Source: DATMER01 sp963741305 | GTDB lineage: Bacteria > Acidobacteriota > Thermoanaerobaculia > Multivoradales > UBA5704 | Length of the DNA stretch: 64,000 bases | Reading direction: 5' to 3' | NCBI GenBank assembly: GCA_963741305.1 | Contig: CAVUHL010000003.1 | Span: 4,588,001 to 4,652,000 of the forward strand | Shown here: piece by piece, positions 44,601 to 52,872 of the stretch | Position numbering within the stretch: the stretch's first letter is position 1 | How the letters are laid out: every line of letters starts with the position of its first letter | The notes under the pieces: model-generated | Databases searched by the model: none | What the model saw: the letters and a program-made list of their open reading frames with translations, nothing else | What the model was told of the DNA's origin: nothing | Made by a program: the position numbers and the translations under genes

Positions 44601-45775
44601 GGAATAGGGGTCGCCGCACCGTTCCCCTGGACGTCGTGGATGAAGACGATGGTGACGTCGTCGTTGTTGATCGTGCCCAGGCCCTGGACGTCGCCCGCGT
44701 TGGCGCCGACGATGTTGGTGACGTTGACGAAGAAGGTCTCGTTGGACTCGGCGACGAGGTCGCGGTTCACCGTCACGTTGAAGTTGTAGGGTCCGGTCGA
44801 TCCGCCCGGGATCGTCTGGCCGGTGAGGCTCTGGGCAACGTAGTCATTGTCCTCGGTCGCCGGGTTGTCGTCCTGAGCAGTGCCGTCGGCGGTGGCGATG
44901 TCGAAGGTCACGCCACCCCCGGTCGGGGCGGTGAGGGTGACGGCGAAGGTGAAGGTGGTCGTGCCCGGAGGGTTCCCCTCCGCCAGGGTCACATCGCTGA
45001 TGTTGAGCGTCGCCCCCGGAGGGGCGCCCTGCGGGGTCACCGACAGGTCGTCGATCCCGAGGCCGTGGTCGTTGTTCGTGTCATTGACGTCCTGCCAGCG
45101 AAGCCAGACTTCCTGACCCGCGTTGACCGTAACGGTGAGGGTCGCCGACAGGGCGGTGCGGTTTGCCGCGGCGTTTCCGTCGAGGGCCGCAGGGGTGGAA
45201 GTACCGGGCACGGGGCTCGTGAAGTCCAGGGGATCGTGATCGAGCCATCCTGTCGTGGGCGTGTTGGAATCCGTAATGACGCCCGCGTTCGCGACCTGGT
45301 ACTGGAAGTCGAGCTTTTGTGCCAACGGAGTACAGGGAGTCGGCTGACATCCCCCTGCGCGCCACTCCTCTCCCGTAAAGCTGATGACGAGAGAGGTGAT
45401 CGTCGATCCGGTGTTATTGACCAGCCTGACCGCATTGAAGATGTTGCCGGGGGTGCCGGAGCCGACCGAACCCAGCGCCCGTTCGGTCAAGACATTCACG
45501 CCTGCCACGCCCCAACTGTAGATCGCGCCGGTGTTGGCCCCCCCTGAATCCGCGCGATAGGTCGTCGGACTGCCCACTTGCAGCTGGAATTGCGAGTACC
45601 ACCCGGCGAGCGTCGTATTGTCCGTCCAGGTATTGGCCGTCCCTGTGGTGAGGAGCGTATCGAAGTTCTGGGTGTACGGCGTCCCCAACGTCGTCAGGGA
45701 GATCTGGGCCAGGATCGGCGAGGCCAGGCAGATTGCGGCTAGAAGGACAAGCGAAGTACGTGAGGCAAGGCGCAT
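41648..45775 (-). CDS. Secreted ExeM/NucH-type endonuclease with Calx-beta and DUF11 domains
   Basis: A 1375-aa exported protein. Domains in order: signal peptide (1-23, cleavage at ILAQ), a jelly-roll-like N-terminal region, Calx-beta (about 255-365), an OB-like nuclease-associated domain (about 370-490) and an exonuclease-endonuclease-phosphatase domain (about 670-1010). The last shows MNLLNYF, GLMELEN, LLLGDFNSYAQEDP, LDYAFSS and DHDPV, the full catalytic set. Two DUF11 repeats follow (about 1015-1125 and 1130-1245), then a terminal domain (about 1255-1375, CRAVDTRSG to LLDVMGYF) shared with the RHS protein at 47225. It probably degrades extracellular DNA. The start at 45775 faces array D. 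Confidence 0.88.
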   Translation of the reverse strand: MRLASRTSLVLLAAICLASPILAQISLTTLGTPYTQNFDTLLTTGTANTWTDNTTLAGWYSQFQLQVGSPTTYRADSGGANTGAIYSWGVAGVNVLTERALGSVGSGTPGNIFNAVRLVNNTGSTITSLVISFTGEEWRAGGCQPTPCTPLAQKLDFQYQVANAGVITDSNTPTTGWLDHDPLDFTSPVPGTSTPAALDGNAAANRTALSATLTVTVNAGQEVWLRWQDVNDTNNDHGLGIDDLSVTPQGAPPGATLNISDVTLAEGNPPGTTTFTFAVTLTAPTGGGVTFDIATADGTAQDDNPATEDNDYVAQSLTGQTIPGGSTGPYNFNVTVNRDLVAESNETFFVNVTNIVGANAGDVQGLGTINNDDVTIVFIHDVQGNGAATPIPGATVTVEGVVIGNFQGTNKLQGFFLQEEDADVDADPNTSEGIFIFCNSCPTAVAEGQRVQATGAVSEFNGTTEITASTAGSVVITNAGNDLGQVTPATVDLPVAGDVNAFYETREGMRVTFVDTLTVSEYFELARFGHIELFEGGRPRQFTEMSPPSVAGVTAHNDNLDRRRVILDDDNNGQNASLTPFQADGSQFVYHPRANGGFSVGTQGTDFFRGGDVVNSLTGILHWSFPGTGADAWRIRPAAATPATFTVANPRPATPPAVGGAIKAVSMNLLNYFTTIDTTSSNNSGPCGPSGTLDCRGADSVAELNRQRERASIVICGLNADVYGLMELENTASSTITDLLGAINALCGGANPYAFVNTGGTLGTDAIRVALIYRTGILSPVGPAIVDLDPVHNRPPTAQTFDVVNPANPAFGERFTVIANHFKSKGCPGTGADADAGDGASCFNGTRTDQATRLLSWTTGTVIPAAGDPDVLLLGDFNSYAQEDPVTTIEAGGYTDLATALLGPSSYSYLFDGQLGHLDYAFSSSSLTPQIAGVGAWHINADEASLFDYNDEIKDTGEAAFEEKPDGSALVPPRVLFQPASPYRAADHDPVLVGLFQVADLSVTKVDSPDPVIAGTNLTYTITVTNGGPDVASAVSWSDTLPAGTTFVSLPAVAGWSCSTGATVSCSNPSFAVGSAVFTLTVAVDPAVVAGTVLSNTVTVTSTTGDPDSADLSATATTTVGASADLSVTKVDSPDPVEAGTNLTYTITVTNAGPSNAATVSLSDTLPAETTFVSLSSPGGWSCNSLTVGLGGTLTCTIASLPSGSSVFTLTVLVSLSTPENTVISNEATVTTSTSDPDSDDHSATATTTVSGSSLGTYFTVAACRAVDTRSGSPLQNGVPEAFALKGVCGIPSTATSVVLNVSAITPSGAGDLTLYASDATPPAFVTMPFNAGITRSLFAIVSLSSDAAGEVTVDPSVAGNGTVHILLDVMGYFE

Positions 45776-45940
45776 GGGAACATTCCCTCCGAAGTCGAGG
45801 CTCCAGCCGTGGCGAGCGGCAGGGTGGGTCGTCTGAATGCGGACGGGAAGAGTTTAACCGAACTTGGGCCGGATGGGGTGACCGGCGTGTGACGAAGGGG
45901 ATGTGCCTCTCCCCACACGGGGGGAACGCCTCCCCTAAGC

Positions 45941-46297
45941 GTACGAGTGGTTCCCCGGTGTGGACGAGCGACTCGTACATCTGTACGAGCGACCGCCCCA
46001 GCCGTACCAGCGACTCCCCCGGCCGTACGACCGACTCCCCCGCGTATACCGCCGACCATTCCCTTTGTACGAGCGTCCTCCCCGCGTGTACCGCCGACTC
46101 GTACGGCTGTACCAGCGACTCGTACGTGTGTACGAGTCATTCGTCCCTGCGTACCAGCCACTCGTACGCGTGTACGAGTGGCTCGTCCCTGCGTACGAGC
46201 CACTCTCCCCGACGTACAAGCGTCCCGTCCCTGTGTACCGACATCCGGTACGAAGGGACGGGGAACTGGTACGGAGGTACGGATGGCCGGTACGCGG
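45941..46297. repeat. 21-bp tandem array D (17 units, no indels)
   Basis: Seventeen consecutive units of exactly 21 bp beginning at 45941. The core is GTACGAG-CGA-CTCGTAC, a dyad with 7-nt arms; units differ at many positions but keep phase. It ends 17 bp before the stop codon of the PIN-toxin gene and lies upstream of the ExeM-like gene. With its flanks it accounts for the 539-bp gap 45776-46314; no other gene is seen there. ORFs crossing it are artefacts of the 7-codon period. Confidence 0.92.
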
Positions 46298-46314
46298 CGC
46301 TCGGTGGGCCCTGC

Positions 46315-46749
46315 TCAGAGACGGGAGCGGTCGCGCACGGGGAACCCTTCGCGGCGGGCTGCAATCACGAGCCGGTCGTCAAGGCAGACGAGCTCCAGAG
46401 TCGAGGGCCGCCCCTCAGAGGCGAGAAAGGCGGCGGCAAGTTGGAGGGAATCGGCAGCTCGAAGAGGATGAACCCGGAGAAAACGCCGAGCCGTTTCCAG
46501 CACCGCGTCCGCTGGCTCGATGCGGTGCCAGTGCCGGGCGAGTGCATCCAGGCGCTCGAGGCTTTCGGTGGCAGCCTGCGGGGAGAGACGATCCTCCCGC
46601 TCGAGACGGGCAATGGCTGAAACGCACTCGACCGCAGTGCTCCACCAGGTAATCGTTCCCTGCTCGCCGAGATAAAGCTCGCGCAGGGATGACGAGAGCT
46701 CCTCCTCGACCAGCAGAGGCACCAGAGCCGAGCTGTCCCAGAACCTCAC
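46315..46749 (-). CDS. PIN-domain ribonuclease toxin (VapC family)
   Basis: A 144-aa PIN-domain protein. Acidic active-site residues are visible: Asp5 in MRFWDSSALV, Glu in TAVECVSAI (about residue 42), Asp in RAADSLQLA (about 99) and Asp in ELVCLDDRLV (about 123). VapC toxins cleave tRNA or rRNA. It overlaps the upstream antitoxin gene by four bases, the normal order for such modules. The 21-bp array D begins 17 bp after its stop. Confidence 0.9.
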   Translation of the reverse strand: MRFWDSSALVPLLVEEELSSSLRELYLGEQGTITWWSTAVECVSAIARLEREDRLSPQAATESLERLDALARHWHRIEPADAVLETARRFLRVHPLRAADSLQLAAAFLASEGRPSTLELVCLDDRLVIAARREGFPVRDRSRL

Positions 46750-47045
46750 CGGATATCCTCGCTACGCTCAGCGAGGAGAGCTTCGAGAGCGCTCGCCCCT
46801 CCCGATGGCTGCGGCGCCTTGGACATCAGGATTTCACGCGGAAGCGGAGCCGAGGCCCTGCGGAGAAGCCCCTGCCGCTCCAGTCGGGCGAGCCGCCCCT
46901 CAGGGTCATCTTCGGCTCCCAACACCGATTCCAAGCGGGCAACGGGACGGCCTCGGTCGAGGATGAGAATGGTCTCGCCGTGCTGTACCTGATCGACCAG
47001 CGCGCTCAGGTTGTTCTTGGTTTCGGTCAGGGTGGCTCTCTTCAT
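46746..47045 (-). CDS. Phd/YefM-family antitoxin
   Basis: A 99-aa protein whose N-terminus (ATLTETKNNLSALVDQVQHGETILILDRGRPVARLESV, residues about 4-41) is the Phd/YefM DNA-binding fold. The C-terminus (RLARLERQGLLRRASAPLP) would wrap around and inhibit the PIN toxin. It starts directly beside a palindrome that covers its -10 box, consistent with autoregulation. It is the first gene of the pair. Confidence 0.9.
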   Translation of the reverse strand: MKRATLTETKNNLSALVDQVQHGETILILDRGRPVARLESVLGAEDDPEGRLARLERQGLLRRASAPLPREILMSKAPQPSGGASALEALLAERSEDIR

Positions 47046-47062
47046 ATGGCTAGAATAGCCAT
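47046..47062 (-). promoter_or_regulatory. Palindromic operator overlapping the antitoxin -10 box
   Basis: ATGGCTA-GAA-TAGCCAT is a perfect dyad directly upstream of the ATG at 47043-47045. The minus-strand TATTCT inside it lies 6 nt before the start codon, so the transcript would be leaderless and repressed by Phd-toxin binding. Confidence 0.6.
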
Positions 47063-47224
47063 TTCACCTCTGCGACGCAACGTCTGGCGGCACACTCGAT
47101 TAGCCCCTTGACTTTGAGGTCGGAAGAGCACATCGTAATTGGTAAGTCTCTGCATTCCTGAAGTCTGTCCACGGGTTGACGGCGCCTGAAAGCTGTGCTG
47201 ACTGCTCAAGGCAGGTGACAGACT

Positions 47225-50200
47225 ATGAGTTCTTTTCAGAAAACCTCTGCGCTTTCTCTCGCGGCTTGTCTCCTCGCCTCGATACCGACGCGAGCGCAGG
47301 TCCCAACTACAGAGACTTCTGTCGAATCCGGGACGACCGGAACCAGCTACTTCACAGTTACGCCTTGCAGGGTCTTCGATACCCGCACCGAGGACGCGCC
47401 TCTCCTCTCCGGCACGATCCGAGTTTTCCCTGTGGTGGTGGAGCCTTGTGGCATCCCCCCGTCGGCATTGGCGGTGGCTTTCAACCTCACCGTAGTGACA
47501 CCGACAGGATCTGGCCATCTGACCGCATTCCCTGGGGATGGCTCTCTCCCCCTCGCCAGCACCATCAACTTCGGGCCAGGACAGACGCGAGCCAACAACG
47601 CGATCCTCAGCCTCGCAGAGAACGGAGAGGGCTCAATAGCGCTCTTCACCTTTGTTCAGGGGCTCGGCCAAACGCATGCTGTCCTCGACGTGACCGGCTA
47701 CTTCGAGGTCGAGGGCTTGGAGATCCGCTCACTCTCGCCCCCCTCGGCGCCGCAAGGCAGTGCTGACCTCTTGCTGACTGTAATCGGTACAGGATTCGAA
47801 GAGGGAGCGACCATACGCTTCGACGGTCATGATCTTGCTATTACGTCCGCAGATCCCGGTAGCCTTGCGACGGAGGTCCCCGCCTCGCAACTCGAGGTCG
47901 CGGGTACCTTCCCGGTTCAAGTCGTGAACCCGGACGGCACCGCGTCAAAGGCCGCGCTCTTCACCGTCGATGCGCCATTGGACTTGAGCGCCCTCGTGCC
48001 TGCGGGGGTGGCAACCGGCTCTCCCGACTTTTCCCTCACCCTGAGCGGCGCCGGCTTCAAGCCCGGAGCTACAGCCCACTTCGGCGGGACGATCCTCACA
48101 ACTACCTTCATCGGTTCCGGGATGCTCACTGCCATCATTCCGGCGGCTCTCGTCGCGCAGCCCGGAGAAATCACGGTCACCGTGGAGAACCCCGGCGGCC
48201 CCACTTCCTCACCCCTGAGCTTCAAGACAAAGCTCCTCTCCTTCACCGGGATCAATCCTTCCGCAGGTCCGGTAGGCACAGCCGTAACGGTAACCGGTGA
48301 AGGACTGGATCTCCTCCCTGCCGTCCTTTTTGCAAAGCAGGGAGGAGGAGCTCTCCAAGCCACCTTCCTTTCCACCGCCGCGACGAGCCTGCAGGTTTCG
48401 GTGCCCACCGGGACTATCACAGGACCGGTGCAGCTCGTCTCCGGCGGTACGACTCTCACCGGCCCGATCTTTTCGGTGACCCCGAGCCGGACCTTCGATC
48501 TGGTCGGCGGCCCCGCAGCCGGAGTTGTCTTCCCGGGCTGGAGCGTGAACTACGGAATCAGGGCGACGAGCCCGGGCGGCTTTGCAAGCCTGATCGCTCT
48601 TCAAGTCAACGGTTTGCCCGGCGGCATCACCTTCAAGCTCGATCCGCCCCAGATCGCAGCGGGCCGGACCGCGAACCTCACTCTCTCTGCGCCCGTCGGG
48701 CAACCACCCGGTCTGATCCCGTTCAACGTCACGGGCACCGCCTCGATCGAGGGACAGACCCTGACCCGGACCCTCAGTCTCTCGATGGATGTTCGACCAG
48801 TGAGCACAAGCTTCATTGGACGGGTCGCCGCGGCAGAAGCCTTCCAGCGACCCTTGGCGGGAGTGACGGTCCGCTTCCTCGGCAAGAACGAACAGGGAAT
48901 CCCCAATTCATGCTCCATGGCACCCATTCACACGGATGCAGGGGGGAACTTCGCCTTTGTCGACATTCCCGCAGCGTGCACAGGACCACAGCTCGTAGGG
49001 TTTGACGGCAACACCTATTCAGGACACCTCTACACTCCGGTCAATCTCCGCTTCGACATCGAGCCCGGCGCCATCAACCACACGCCCGGCCTCATTCACC
49101 TGACTGCGATCTATGACGCCGAGACCATGCTCGTGCGGCAGAACTGGGGCTCGGATCAAATCTTCACATTCCAGACGATTCCTGGCCTGAAGCTCCAGGT
49201 CTACGCGGGGACCATCTTCACCAATCCGGATGGATCGACCCCTGATCCCTTCCCCTTGAGCGGGCTGCGGATCCCGATTGATCGCTCTCCCGGTGACAAG
49301 GTCATTCCGGTCGGCCAGATCATGCCCTTCCTGGTCTCGCTCCAGCCAGAGGGTTCGTTCTCGAGCCAAGCGGTCGCGGTCGATTATCCGAACACTGTCG
49401 GTGGCCCACCCGGGAGCGCCGTCACCCTGTTGACGCTCGATCCGCGCGTCGGCGGCATGGTTTCCTACGGCACGGGAACGATCTCGGCCGATGGACGCTC
49501 AATCGTGGCGGACCCCAACCCAGCAACCCCGGGCAAACGGTACGGGATCACCCATTTCGATTGGCACGGGCCGCTCACGCCGAATGTGCCAGACACGGGT
49601 CGAGCTACTACTGGAGCAGAGAACGGCGCGGTGGTCACTGGTGCGTGCGTTGCCATGGACCAGTGCTTCTGCTCCGCCCACAACTCTGTCGAGCTCGCAA
49701 CGGGAGCCGAGGTAATGACCGCGTTGGACGCCGCCGTCAGCGGAATCGTGCTCCCCGTTGCGCTCGTCCGTACCTATCGCAGCGATCTCGCGGGCTTCGC
49801 TGGTCCTTTCGGCTTGGGCACAAGCCACAACTTCAGCTATACCATCTTGGCAGGCTCAAACCTCACTCAGGCGAGAATCGAAATATCTCTACCGAACAGT
49901 CGGCGTCTCTCCTACGTGCGCCAGCCGGATGGTTCCTACCGTGCGCCTTTGGCTTCCGTAGGGCGCGGCAGCACACTGAGTTGGGACGCTGCACAAGGGG
50001 AGTACCGCCTCACGGCAATCGACGGCTCGGCTCTCCTCTTCAAGCCCGCCTTCTTCGCCGCCGCTCGCGCCTCCCTCACCGCGATCGTCGACAGGCATGG
50101 CAATCGGATTAATCTCATGCGCGGCGTCGGCGCGGGCAACGTCGAGATCCTGGAGCGGATCGTAGCCCCAAATGGCGAGGAGATCTCCCTCCTGTACGAT

Positions 50201-52825
50201 GGCCAGAACCGCATCCGCTCGGCGATCGATTTTGCCGGCCGCGCTACCCGCTACGAATACGATGCCGCCGGCAGGCTGGAGAGCGTGACCGATCCGGCAG
50301 GAGGAGTGACGAGCTACGGCTATGATGGTCAGAATCGTCTGACAACCATCACCGACGCTCGCGGCATCCTCGTCATCACCAAGGAATATGACGCCGCCGG
50401 CAGGGTGGTCCACGAAATCTTCCCAGATACCGCTGAGATTCACTATGCCTATCTGACCGCCAACGCGGCAGATCCAATGAGTCCAGTTATCCAAACGCAG
50501 GTGATCGACCCGCTCGGCCATACAACCACCTACCGGTTCACGGTGACAGGCGAGCTCACCGATGTCACGGATGCCCTCAGGCAGACGGTGAGCCTCGAGA
50601 TCGATCCGATTTCCGGCAGGTATCACGAGCGAGAGGGAACGGCAGGGTGCGCCGTGTGCGGCTCCGGCAGTGGAGACGAGAGCTACGAGTACGACGATCA
50701 GGGGAGGCTCACCAAGGTCACCGACGCGTTGGGAAACAGCACCAGCTTCACCTATCCGGCGATCGGTCAGGTGCCCGAGACTGTGACGGATGCGCTGTTG
50801 CGCACGACCACCTTCACTCAGAACGCGGTGGGCGACGTGACCGAGGTGACCGATCCAGCCGGCAAAGTCTGGCACTTCACCTACGACACCGCCGGCCGTC
50901 TGCTCACGCTGACAGACCCGAACCAGCACATAACGACGTTTGCTTACGGTGAGAACGGGCGGCTGGAGAGTGTTACCGACGCCCTTAGTCGCATAACACA
51001 GTTCTCCTATGACGCAGCCGGCCGCCTCACGAGCACCCGTGCGCCCGATGGGACAACCGAGTACCTCGCCTATGACACCCTCGATCGCGTCACGAGCGGC
51101 GAGAATGCACTCGGCCACCTCACCCGCTTCGGCTATGACGCGGTCGGAAACCTTCTCGCTCTCACTGATCCCAAGAGTAACTCCACCGCCTTCGAGTACG
51201 ACAACCTGAGCCGGCCCATCCGAGAGATCGCACCTAACGGCAGTGAGCGCGTCTTCGGCTACGATCTGAACGGAAGACTAACGTCGCTCATCGACCGCAA
51301 CGGCCACACGGCGACATTCACATACGACGCGCTGGATCGCCCGCGCGACGCTCTTTATGAAGACGGTACAGTCCGCCGCTTCGATTGGGATCCGGCAGGG
51401 CGGCTCCTCGCAGCAGATGATTTTGCTGGCGGACGGGTCGAGCGTACCTACGACGTGCTCGGGCAGTTGATCTCGGAAATCTCGCCCACCGGTTCGCTCA
51501 GCTATGAATACGACGCCCTCGGCCGCCGAACGCTGCGCACGGGCCCAGATGGTCAGACAGTCTACACCTACACACAGCAAGGCCAGATCGAGTCGATCAT
51601 CAACGGTGCGATGAGCGTCCACTTTACCTATGATGAAGCCGGTCGCCGCGTTACAGCCCATCCCCCGAACAACGTTACGGTGAACTATACCTCCGATGAA
51701 GCCGGCCAACTCACTCGCATCGACTATACAGGCTCGAGCGGCTTCATCGATTTTCGGGCGTATACCTACGACCTCAACGGCCGGGTGACCTCGGTCTCGG
51801 GCAACTCCCTAAGCCCGCCGCTACCCTCGCCGCAGACCTCGACCTTCGACAACCGCAACCGAACCATCGCCCTTAACGGCCGGGCATTCCAGTACACTGC
51901 CGAGGGCGGTATCATAGTTGACGGTCTACGGGAATATATCTGGAATAACCGAGGGCAGTTGCTCCAGACGCTTACCTCTGTTGGGAAGACAACTTATTGG
52001 TACGATGCACTAGGAAGGAGGATTGGTAAAACTGAGGCAGGACTGACGACAGAGTACGTCTATGACACGATGGATGTGATTCGCAGTATCGTCTCCAACT
52101 CTCAATCGATCGACTATCTCAGAGGGCTTGCCATTGATGAGGTCTGGTCGGCGCGTCAAGGTAACACTCTTGAAGTCCTAGCCAGAGATCGGCTTAATAG
52201 CGTTATCTCTATTATTGGACCAGCGGGGGCAGCCCTAGATAATCTGCAGTACGACGAGTTTGGAAGCGCTAGCAAGCATATCTCCTTCGGCTTTACGGGG
52301 CGCGAGCATGATGAAAATGAACTTATCCATTTCCGAGCAAGATACTACGACCCGACATTGGGGAGCTTTCTCTCCGAAGATCCTATCGGCTTTGGAGGCG
52401 GCGACACAAATCTCTATCGCTATGTTCACAATAGCACGCCTAACTTAACCGACCCTCTCGGTCTCATCCTAACAGAAGCAGAGCAGAACGTTTGGGTACA
52501 GAGCACAACCCTTGTGTTCGAAATACTCATCGCCCTTCGATGGTCTCCGACAGGTCCGCTTGCAATTCCAGTTGTGGCCATACCAATTGGCTTACAAGCC
52601 AAGGCAGTGGTCGATGCAGTGACTGACTTGAGACGAGAACAAACTCAGCGCAGAAATGCAGCGATAAACTGGACATACACCCCAAGCCGTAAAGAGGCGA
52701 CCCCTCAGCAATGCCTTGTTATTCCTTTCCCCCCTGGGCAAAGAATAGAGGAGCCGAGAGTTCCTTATCAGCAGCAGGGAGTTCCTCTCGGGCCTACTAC
52801 GCAATTTCCTTTTTTCTTCCCTTGA
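47225..52825 (+). CDS. Giant secreted RHS-repeat protein
   Basis: An 1866-aa protein. It has a signal peptide (about residues 1-24, cleavage at TRAQ), a CRVFDTRT domain (about 40-160) shared with the ExeM-like nuclease, three IPT/TIG-like domains (about 165-420), a DUF6531-like entry (VALVRTYRSDLAGFAGPFGLGTSHNFSY, about 845-872) and many YD repeats (for example RYEYDAAGRLESVTDPAGGV, about 1015-1640). The RHS core ends ARYYDPTLGSFLSEDPIGF (about 1705-1723). The variable tip of about 125 residues after DPLGL has no recognised toxin motif. RHS shells encapsulate and release C-terminal toxins. Base composition is clearly poorer in G+C towards the tip, suggesting exchange. No immunity gene is recognised. 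Confidence 0.9.
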   Translation: MSSFQKTSALSLAACLLASIPTRAQVPTTETSVESGTTGTSYFTVTPCRVFDTRTEDAPLLSGTIRVFPVVVEPCGIPPSALAVAFNLTVVTPTGSGHLTAFPGDGSLPLASTINFGPGQTRANNAILSLAENGEGSIALFTFVQGLGQTHAVLDVTGYFEVEGLEIRSLSPPSAPQGSADLLLTVIGTGFEEGATIRFDGHDLAITSADPGSLATEVPASQLEVAGTFPVQVVNPDGTASKAALFTVDAPLDLSALVPAGVATGSPDFSLTLSGAGFKPGATAHFGGTILTTTFIGSGMLTAIIPAALVAQPGEITVTVENPGGPTSSPLSFKTKLLSFTGINPSAGPVGTAVTVTGEGLDLLPAVLFAKQGGGALQATFLSTAATSLQVSVPTGTITGPVQLVSGGTTLTGPIFSVTPSRTFDLVGGPAAGVVFPGWSVNYGIRATSPGGFASLIALQVNGLPGGITFKLDPPQIAAGRTANLTLSAPVGQPPGLIPFNVTGTASIEGQTLTRTLSLSMDVRPVSTSFIGRVAAAEAFQRPLAGVTVRFLGKNEQGIPNSCSMAPIHTDAGGNFAFVDIPAACTGPQLVGFDGNTYSGHLYTPVNLRFDIEPGAINHTPGLIHLTAIYDAETMLVRQNWGSDQIFTFQTIPGLKLQVYAGTIFTNPDGSTPDPFPLSGLRIPIDRSPGDKVIPVGQIMPFLVSLQPEGSFSSQAVAVDYPNTVGGPPGSAVTLLTLDPRVGGMVSYGTGTISADGRSIVADPNPATPGKRYGITHFDWHGPLTPNVPDTGRATTGAENGAVVTGACVAMDQCFCSAHNSVELATGAEVMTALDAAVSGIVLPVALVRTYRSDLAGFAGPFGLGTSHNFSYTILAGSNLTQARIEISLPNSRRLSYVRQPDGSYRAPLASVGRGSTLSWDAAQGEYRLTAIDGSALLFKPAFFAAARASLTAIVDRHGNRINLMRGVGAGNVEILERIVAPNGEEISLLYDGQNRIRSAIDFAGRATRYEYDAAGRLESVTDPAGGVTSYGYDGQNRLTTITDARGILVITKEYDAAGRVVHEIFPDTAEIHYAYLTANAADPMSPVIQTQVIDPLGHTTTYRFTVTGELTDVTDALRQTVSLEIDPISGRYHEREGTAGCAVCGSGSGDESYEYDDQGRLTKVTDALGNSTSFTYPAIGQVPETVTDALLRTTTFTQNAVGDVTEVTDPAGKVWHFTYDTAGRLLTLTDPNQHITTFAYGENGRLESVTDALSRITQFSYDAAGRLTSTRAPDGTTEYLAYDTLDRVTSGENALGHLTRFGYDAVGNLLALTDPKSNSTAFEYDNLSRPIREIAPNGSERVFGYDLNGRLTSLIDRNGHTATFTYDALDRPRDALYEDGTVRRFDWDPAGRLLAADDFAGGRVERTYDVLGQLISEISPTGSLSYEYDALGRRTLRTGPDGQTVYTYTQQGQIESIINGAMSVHFTYDEAGRRVTAHPPNNVTVNYTSDEAGQLTRIDYTGSSGFIDFRAYTYDLNGRVTSVSGNSLSPPLPSPQTSTFDNRNRTIALNGRAFQYTAEGGIIVDGLREYIWNNRGQLLQTLTSVGKTTYWYDALGRRIGKTEAGLTTEYVYDTMDVIRSIVSNSQSIDYLRGLAIDEVWSARQGNTLEVLARDRLNSVISIIGPAGAALDNLQYDEFGSASKHISFGFTGREHDENELIHFRARYYDPTLGSFLSEDPIGFGGGDTNLYRYVHNSTPNLTDPLGLILTEAEQNVWVQSTTLVFEILIALRWSPTGPLAIPVVAIPIGLQAKAVVDAVTDLRREQTQRRNAAINWTYTPSRKEATPQQCLVIPFPPGQRIEEPRVPYQQQGVPLGPTTQFPFFFP

Positions 52826-52872
52826 CCATGAGTCATTATAGCTTCTACCGTGTCGCTCGAGGCGAAATAGTT

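Noticed and set aside
41681..45547. 1288-codon plus-strand ORF opposite the ExeM-like gene
   Set aside because: Shadow of a G+C-rich gene; the minus strand shows signal peptide, Calx-beta, EEP and DUF11 domains.
45733..46652. Long open frames through array D in several frames
   Set aside because: The 21-bp (7-codon) period keeps frames open by itself. There is no RBS, no fold-like sequence, and the frames differ only by shift of the repeat.
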